In this document: piece after piece, positions 55,901-64,000 of the stretch
Numbering within the stretch: the first letter of the stretch is position 1
Layout of the letters: every line of letters starts with the position of its first letter
NCBI GenBank assembly: GCA_009869945.1
Contig: WIXG01000096.1
Location: forward strand, 124,001 to 188,000
Reading direction: 5' to 3'
Source of the DNA: Mesaphorura yosii
Lineage: Eukaryota; Arthropoda; Collembola; Poduromorpha; Tullbergiidae
Length of the DNA: 64,000 bases
The notes under the pieces: model-generated
Database searches by the model: none
Told to the model about the DNA's origin: nothing
Seen by the model: the letters and a program-made list of their open reading frames with translations, nothing else
Position numbers and translations under genes: made by a program

Positions 55901-58900
55901 TATTCCTTCAACCTTCAGCGAGCTGAGAGACTCGAGTTTAATTTCCTTGCAAGAATAAAGTTAAATTGATTCTTTCTTATTTATGATTACGATGACGACT
56001 CTGGCACTTGTGCCGCTCCTCCGCCGTGAAGTGGAAATGGGAAGGTGTGCTACGCCGTGTTCTTGAACACCCAGAACAACTTGTTACATGAGTAGCATTT
56101 GATGTTCTCTCACTCCGAGAGCGGTACCTTTGGGAACCGAAACGTATAAAGTTCAGAATCCAATATCCAGGAGCATCTTGCAAGTCAGCCAGAAGGAACA
56201 AGCGCCAGAATAGTTGGAGGGAAGAGCACGTGAATTCCCATTTCAGGTAACATTCGGTCGTCAGTCTTCAGCTTTCAGCTTCCAGTAACGTTAAATTTTA
56301 TTTCTCCGATGAGCAGCAGTCAAGAAAAGTTTCGTGCTTGTGGATTACTGCGCCATTCAAGCATCCTGTGCTGAGCGTTCGTCGAGTGGAAATTCCAATG
56401 GATTCACCAGGCGTAGGTGAAATAGCCATACAAACAGAATGTATAATTCATTTCATAGAGGGATCAAATTAATTCACGAATTGATCGTTTCATTTTGTAA
56501 TCCTGGGGATTGTGGATCATAGTACGTTCTGTTCAAATTTCTATAATTTGGTGTGAATGAATAATTTATTCATCCTGCATAATCCCGCGGAATGTCTGCC
56601 TTTCTACCTTCCAGTAGCACTCTTAATGCAACGAATCAATAAAACACGGTTGGAAAGAAGGAATGATGTAACGTAGCACGGAATAGAAGATGAAGATCGC
56701 CAGGACGAAGGAAACAGAAGAGGTTAAAAGATGGTCGAGGGGAGGCAAGGAGATGGTCCAGAGTCATGAGTCCACGGACCGGAGGTATCATTTCCCATCA
56801 CTGAAGCTGAAGCAGGAGACAAGAACAATTTTAAGGACAGGAATCTCGAAACGAGCGGACGACAAACTGGACAAGCTAAATGACAATCCAATTCTTGTAC
56901 TTATGTAAGCAGAAAAGTCTTTCCTGGAATTGGAACGAGTCATTTTCAGCGTCACAAGCAGTGACTGCTTTCTTCAGCTCTGCAATTTCAGGACTCACGA
57001 AACCGAAGGCAAAGGAAATAATAGAATTATAAATTCATCGTATTTGGAGCGTATGTAGTGTACAGAGCTGAAATCTTTTGAGCAAATGCGGGGAGGGCGT
57101 TGAGGTTGGCAGGTTGGATGCCTGCGCCAATTTCCCATACGAAATTCGCAGATTCTTTCATTACATTACAGCCGTTCATTGTAAATTTTTGTTTGGGTTC
57201 TGGTTTGAGTAACTTTCAAGAGCTTTCGGAAATTTTCTACCCAATTGTCTTTCGGCGGACAGGGAACTCGTACGCGAATATAAATTAATTAAACCCCTTG
57301 TCATGCCACGAGTGCTCGCTCGCAAACATCGTCGTATTCATTAGGCGCACGAAATTAGGGCTCGGTTCTGAGCTTCTTCCGAGTTTGAGTTCAATTTGTA
57401 CTTTTTGTTAATGTAAAGTTTTTATTTGCAATTTCTTCGCATCAGAGCAGCAGCACGCGTTGGGCCAGGCGAAGGATCTCCCAGAGTCAACGTCCCATTA
57501 AGTATACCAACCTCGCAGTGCGTGGCAGCGCACGCACAGCCCGAGCTCGTTCGTTCAAAGTAATCTCGTTTCCACTTTTCAGAGCAGGAGTTCGAACTTG
57601 CAGCTCGACTTCGCCTTTCGCTCACAGGAGGAAATACGCGTGTGCGTGCCTGGCTCGAGTTCATGCGTACAACATGCGTAAGGGAACGATGGTCTCTTTC
57701 TTTCCGCAGCCCAGCATAGCATGGTACAAGTTTGTTCTACTTTCTCCGATCGACGGGCATGGCAACGGCGAAGCGATAGCACGTTCCATTCTCCCATGCA
57801 TTATGTGCGTGTGTGATGCTTGTGTCTGTACCTCGTAAATTGTGGGTGGATGAAATCTATTTCTATTCTAGCAGCTATACAGCATGATAGGCAGCACGGG
57901 GCAACGGAGAGCACACTTTGTAAACACAGCGAGTAAGAAATTGTCATTTCCTGCTACGGCCGTTGCTGGCTGGAGAAATCAATAAAAAATCCAATTCCCA
58001 ATCTGTTAACAACAATGCACGCGTAAAATACGTATTCGTACGAGTAAAGAAAATAAATTAACAGAACGTCTCTCTCAACACGATTTGCCACAACATATCA
58101 CACATGCTACACTGTTGCCTGTTTAGCCTCGCCCTGGCAGTAGTGCACAAGTGCCAATCCACTTTTCCCTATTTATGTCAAAATCCAATTCTAATCCCAT
58201 CTTCCAGCCGCGCACTGCGAATCCCCGTCATCAAGTCCCCAACCAGTTGATGAAAGAAGTAGCTGAACAGATTGCAATTAATGCTATGATAAAAATACGA
58301 ATCCGGTATTAATTACATCTAACACGAAGTAATTGCATGCGATGATTTACAATATTGCTTCAGCACTCAATCAATTCCCTCCGGATTGCAAAGAAAAGTA
58401 TGCACGACTGAAATCTGTCTGTCACTTCTAGTTCGGTCTTCACTCAATTTTCATTTGCGCCACACCATGTTTGGCAGGGCACGAAAACTTAATGCTCCAG
58501 AGCGAGATTATTCATTCAGACAGTTTGATAGAAAAGTATACTTTACTTTTACCCAGGGCCAGACAGAAATCCATTACCGCGTACTGAGTGAGCGAGATCC
58601 TGAATTACAATAGCAATAATGGTAATGGATCAAACAAAGAAAGTCTCTGTGCAGTGCAGCAGCACTCCAGGCTCGGAATTTAATTGAGCTGATAAAACTA
58701 GACCCGGCTCAGGCTCAGACTGTGTCGGGAATGCCTTGGTCAGTCAGAAAAGTCACCAGTGTTTACTCGATGGGTTCGATTTTCTTGGGAACTGAATAAA
58801 AAAATCTTCCAGTTCATTTTCCAACCCCCTCCGAGTGATGCACAAAGGAACCAGAAATGCGGGCAGTATTTGTTTATGAAATGTGAAGTAAAAATTCATT

Positions 58901-61900
58901 ACATGCTGTTGATGAGACATGTGAACTGAGAGTCGAACCCTTCGAACCCTGTTGCCTACCACTGTGGGCCTGCTCGCTGTGTGCCCCAGCACACCCTAAT
59001 CACCATGCTCAATTCATTCTTGGGTTACACGAACATAAAATATGTTCGAGTATTGTAGATATTTAGGAAAGGAAATCGAGTTCCCCTCTTGCGCAATGAA
59101 TTTATCAACCACCGGCCATATTCGTGTGTTCACATCCTCTCACCACTACCATATCGAAGGGAGTGCGTATGAAGCAAGCGTATGCGAACATGAACCATAT
59201 GCCCTGATGCTCGACCACGACCGGTCTATCGAGTCGACTTAAATCCCGAAATGCAGTTCAAGGCTCGAATTTCGTCTTCTGCCCCGAGATTCGGACTTCT
59301 TTTTAAGAAACCGTTCACCATTTGCATTGAATGCGTTACAACACTTCAAGTTACGAGATGTGATGGGATATGATAACCAGAATAATGGAATGTTAAATAT
59401 CACCAGAGACAAAGAGAGTTTATTCATCATGCCGAAGACTTGTCCTTTTGTTCTTCTCGTCTGACTTCGTCTCTGGCTCACTTATGACCACTTTGCCGAG
59501 CAAAACCAAACAAATTCAAGTACGCAAACGCCTATCGACTCGTCATTAATCCTACTACTACTTGTGCCAGAACAGGTATGGTAAAAGTGATTACTGCATT
59601 ATTGTTGCAGTTTCTCACATTGTATTCCAATTGCACTGTCGTTGCAGTCATTGTTGTCGACGTTGTGATGCTGACACTCTTGTCGTCGTCGTCGCGAGCA
59701 TTTGCATTGTGCATTGTGAGCTAATCTGTAACCATTATAAATTATAAAATGTAATCTTGCACTGTAAAACCTGAACTCTATACATTGTTGATTATTCATT
59801 ATCGAGCCTAGATCTTATTCTTTCGCTTAATTACAATTTATTCACCCAAAAAACTTACTTACTCCAATGCTCATATGTACAGTCTCAGGTTCCTCAAAAG
59901 CAGTGTGCCACATAGTTAATAAACACTGCCAAGGACCATGAGGCCGATAACTAGCGAACATCTAATCTTAATGCTTAAGGTGGTCGCGGCTTGAGTAGCA
60001 ACTCTTAATGCTTGACGGCTTCACGCTTGCCAGTGCAGCAATTGAAGAGCTGTCTACGAAGTAGTCAGTCTCACTGTCAATGCCATATCAATATAGCCAC
60101 AGCAGTAGACGCAGAAGCAAGTTTGTCAATCGCGTACGAGTACAGAATGCAGTGAGTGAATGAAATAATCGTTTTGAAGGCCTAGTTCATTGTTAATCGT
60201 ACACATTTTATTAGCTACCGCTTACTGAGTTGCTTGGAGCAGCTCTTTTTCAAACCGGGAAGTAAAATTCACCATTTGCAATTCGCATTCCCGTCCATGC
60301 GTCCACAAAAAAATCGAAACGCACACATGCACGAATTGCCTTGACTAGGAACTTGTTACGATCGTCACCTCAGCGCAGTGCACGATTTACCTCGGCTTCA
60401 GAGGCACGGCGTTATTAAAAATTCATATGATGTGATCCAAATTAATGTTGCATCTCTTTGAAAAACTGTACTTTTAATCGCTAATGACAGTCGGGCCATT
60501 GTTTGTGGCTCCGGCTCATGAATGCCAGCAAACAGGATGAATTCCTCATCATCCAAGAAATCAAGTTGATTGAGGTGCTCGGTGTGTAGGCGGTTAATGA
60601 CGGCTGCGCAGATTCATTATTGAGTGAGAATCTGAAAGGTAGAAAGAAGTAAACAAAAAACCCGGTTTGAGACGCAGTTTGCCCCGAAGTGAATAGACAA
60701 TTTTTGGAAAAAAACTTCCTATGCCACCACGACGTGATGAGATGCCAGAGGTTGAAAGCGCTTTGCGTTCGTGAACCCGCAGTTCATGGGTCCCTTCTCT
60801 GTGCCTTCTAATTTCCGAGAAATGAAAATATTTTTTGGCTTGCTACTCGCCAAATTTCTTAAATACTTCGTTGAGAGATTACTTGGCTCTTCCCACTCAT
60901 TTCGCTGAATGCAATCTTTAAAATTTATATCCATCAACAAATCCTGAATCTATGAGGCTGAGCTCAACGACTAACGACTGGCGCAAAGGACACCGTACCG
61001 CGAATCTGCTCCGTGTTGAACAAATGGCTGCTGTGCTAATAATATTTATTACACTGCAATGAACAGAATTTGGGTCTAGGTTAGTGCTGTCGTAATTCCA
61101 CCGTCTGATCTCTCGTAATTCGTAACGAGGCCTCTGAAATAAGAATGAACTCAGCCCGGCCAGGCTTCGCCGACCAAACAACACGTAGAAATCAGCGCAG
61201 ACCACGGCTGGCGCTGGTTCGCATCGTATTGCATGAAATCGGATCCATGCGAATTACGAGCGAGAAAGAACCCAATTCCGCGGCCACGGTGCATTTAGGA
61301 CTGATTGAACTGTAAATGTGATACAATCTCTGCAGATTGCGGTTGGCAGTAATCGTAAAAGGTGTGTCTTGTAAAACTGCAATTAAATTCTCCCATATAC
61401 GACGGCATTAATGATAGCGTAGTCCAATGCCCAGACCATAAAGAATGCGAGCCGAGAGCAGTAAGACTCAAGACGTGCTACCTGCGTGTATGATAGCCAA
61501 GGGCGATGGATGGGAATTATGCCATGACTAAGAAAGATAAATTCACTTCATTTGAATCAGACTAAATTGCAGAATTATATAACAACCAGGCTTTTGGTGG
61601 TTCAGCCTAAAGTAATCTCCATCATAATAATGGCCCTCTTAAGCCGAATGCAATGCAGACTGCTTCGTTAATCTGGTCTGGCGAGTTGTTCTACTTCCAG
61701 CGATTCAAATGAAATTGAAACTGAATCATAATCACGGATATGTTGTAGTGCAGCCTAGCTTAAGTCTTGGCCAGAAGTGCACACGATCCAAGGGGTCAAG
61801 TGTCAATGCTCTTGTTTCAAAATCCGTACTCGCATCAAACCTTAATTTAATCTAACGAAAGTAAATAAGTGCGATTTAGCACTGGATCATCGTGCACCCT

Positions 61901-64000
61901 GAAAAATGACGTATCGCATTGGCATTCTGCAGCAGGAGTCCAGGGAAGTAAAGGAGGATAATCGAGCGTCAGCCTGTCATTTTACGATTATTTAAGTTTT
62001 ATGGTGAAATATAAATCAAAACAGCGTACTCGCAGCCCTGCAATGCTACGCTGCTCGAGAGAAGAGTTTGTTCCGGCACAGATAACGGGGCATGCCAGGG
62101 CAAGGCCAGAGACCATGAGGTAACAAGGCGAAAAAGTTCAGCGTTCAGTTCAAGTCACAAGCTCTCAGTGTGTCATGAGTTACTGCGGCTGCTGTTGATG
62201 AGCCTTTAATGCGCTGTCGTAAATCCTAATTAAGGCTAGGACAACAAAGACGGGCAAAAGGTACGAAGAAGCAACAAAGAGGCCCCGAGTCAAAAGACGC
62301 TTTCTGTAAGAATCCAACTGCGTCTGACTCAATATCCTCGCAGATGCGTGCAGTAACAAAAGTCCAAGCACTCGATGTTATTGCTCTCCGCAAAAATAAA
62401 CAGTTCATCCTGTGCGCTTTGCACCAGTTCAAATTACGCTATATGCAGTAATCATGTTATTTTAAAGACTTTTATGAATAACAACCAGGGAGCAGGCAAG
62501 ACATTTGGGCGAGTTTCATGACTCACTTGGCAACAAAAAGCGTAAAAACTTAACGTTCATGGTGTTTGGCGCATTTCACAGGAAACCTGGATCCAATTTG
62601 CACTTAAGCGACGCATTTATGTCTTGTCTTATGCCACCATGTCACTTTATGCGTCTCTGCTTGAGAAATTATTTTCGTCCTGAGTGATTCATTAAATTAA
62701 AGCGCATAAACGTAAATTTGGATCAACAATGTTGCGACTCGCGGCCCGCCAATTCAATTCGCAACTCACACAGTCTTGCGAATTCGCTCCTGTTTAAGTT
62801 TGAATTTAATTTAGAGCGGAACGAATCGGTGTAGCACACATGCATTGTCTTTGAGCACGGGCGATCGTTGAGCAAGAAGATGCAAGAGATTGTTCCCAAG
62901 TCAAGCCTAAGCCGTGCCTTTTTCATGCATGCGATGCAATGGACGCCTGGTGCTGCTGATGTCATCATCTAAGCTTGGTTCTTGGGGTCTGGGATTCACA
63001 ATGAGGCAAGCAGGAGTAGCCAGCCACGGCAGCCTTTTGATTAATTGTCGCCCATCGAGACATTGTGTTGTGTGATACAATATTTCGCGAAAAGTCTATT
63101 TTTAAGTCTCAGCATCCCTGACTCAGACGTTGTCCTTAGAATGTCACATTTCTCGCAAGAAAAGAAACATTTGTCAGAGGCAATAACATGTACAAGCAAA
63201 ATATTGTCATTTGCTATAAAGTAACAGCTCCTGCCCACTCGCACGCTGATGTGGGCCCATGTAATATGGATAACCCGGGATTGGCGCGTGGAAGAACGTG
63301 CTCACACTTTAAAGTTGTAAATTTCGAACAATGCGCATAAATCACGACGGAAGTGCGCTTATGGGAAATTCAGTGAAAGAAATTAAGTACACAATTGAAC
63401 ACTGTCAACAGTCGACATGACGACAAGGCACTGGAACGTGCAACGCAGTTCGACGTGCCACGATGCGACGCAGGCTGTTTACGCAAAGAGCGTTTACCCC
63501 GTCCAGGCGGCGAACACGGATACACATGCGCAATGCACAGACTGTGTGTAAATATATAAATATTATTTAATCCTGCTGCTGTTCTACTCGTTCTCTGAGC
63601 CAGCGTGCAGCGCAATCATATGTATTCTCGCATTCACGTTCTATTTTAAATATTATGTAATTCACGCAGTAATTGTTCGGCCCAGATGCGAGGTTATTAA
63701 TTTGAACAAATCACCAGCAGTCATGATCGTAATGAATAGTGAAATGAAAATCTGCGTCTGCACAGCATCGCAACGCCGCCAAGACAGTTAGTGCGGTTGG
63801 TTATTAGTAGGTTGTTGCTGATTAGCCACGGTTTCACTGCTGTGTACACATGGCGTGCCAGAATTGCCAGGCTTTAAGGCTAAATCATTTACTCTTATTT
63901 CTCATAACGATACTTGCGATACGACCACAACAATAATATCAACAATGCACGTGTCTGAGAATGAGAAATCTGTGTCCTACGCTCAATTGTGATATCATGA
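37938..64000. other. 26 kb without a recognisable exon; probably DYRK2 intron or upstream DNA
   Basis: Since the DYRK2 activation-loop exon begins at 37937, its upstream exons must lie here or beyond 64,000. Scanning by eye for minus-strand forms of HCDLKPEN and the RFHRQA motif found neither. All open frames are short, up to about 140 codons, overlap on both strands and match nothing known. Small items: a purine-rich patch at 56640-56910 and many GTGCAGTGCAG-type words. No intact transposable element, tRNA, rRNA or satellite was seen. Confidence 0.5.
56640..56910. other. Purine-rich patch with a Lys/Arg/Glu-rich frame
   Basis: The plus strand is strongly biased to A and G over about 270 bp. 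It carries a 72-codon frame (56690-56908) beginning MKIARTKETEEVKRWSRGGK and ending DKLNDNPILVLM. The product is unusually hydrophilic for a chance frame, but purine-rich DNA always gives Lys/Arg/Glu. It could be a decayed coding or element fragment. No family was recognised. Confidence 0.2.

Noticed and set aside
57181-57240. Plus-strand TCTGGTTTGAG as a possible reverse complement of the DLKPEN loop
   Set aside because: The following bases (TAACTTTC) do not encode Asp-Cys-His on the minus strand, so it is not a catalytic loop.

Overview
This is eukaryotic, animal DNA. The coding sequence is broken into short exons by GT-AG introns (GTAAGT-type donors). Coding density is very low, CpG is not obviously depleted by eye, and there are no bacterial-style operons. 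Two conserved protein kinases and one degraded seven-helix chemoreceptor of the insect gustatory/odorant-receptor type can be read. That combination suggests an arthropod or a close relative. I cannot name the species, and a non-insect arthropod is only a guess.

All recognisable genes lie on the minus strand. (1) 238-7660 holds five exons of a PIM-family Ser/Thr kinase: a 195-residue low-complexity N-terminus, then the kinase domain from the Gly loop to just after DFG. The rest of the kinase domain lies left of the window. (2) 27350-27686 is one convincing but unrecognised first coding exon, an acidic and Ser/Pro-rich N-terminus ending at a good splice donor. I could not find the exons that follow it. 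(3) 29859 to about 31193 is a compact three-exon 7-TM chemoreceptor relic with two frame breaks, an in-frame stop and an intact AATAAA just past its stop codon. It is best called a pseudogene. (4) 33804-37937 holds the last five exons of a DYRK2-class kinase: activation loop, C-lobe and a 284-residue Ser/Gly/Asn/Thr/His-rich tail. Its upstream exons (N-lobe, HCDLKPEN catalytic loop) were not found between 37.9 kb and the right edge, so they are probably outside the window, behind an intron of at least 26 kb.

The remainder (about 7.7-27.3 kb, 31.4-33.8 kb and 38-64 kb) holds no gene that I can support. It contains many short chance reading frames, a few palindromic and TATA-like words, one cluster of three identical 12-mers, two compressed tRNA-promoter-like stretches and one purine-rich patch. 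I saw no intact transposon, rRNA, convincing tRNA, satellite array or CRISPR array. The two kinases are signalling enzymes with no evident functional link beyond sharing a neighbourhood and strand. I found no clear candidate for a wholly new biological system. The most useful leads are the kinase-specific low-complexity extensions, the chemoreceptor pseudogene and the orphan exon at 27.35-27.69 kb.
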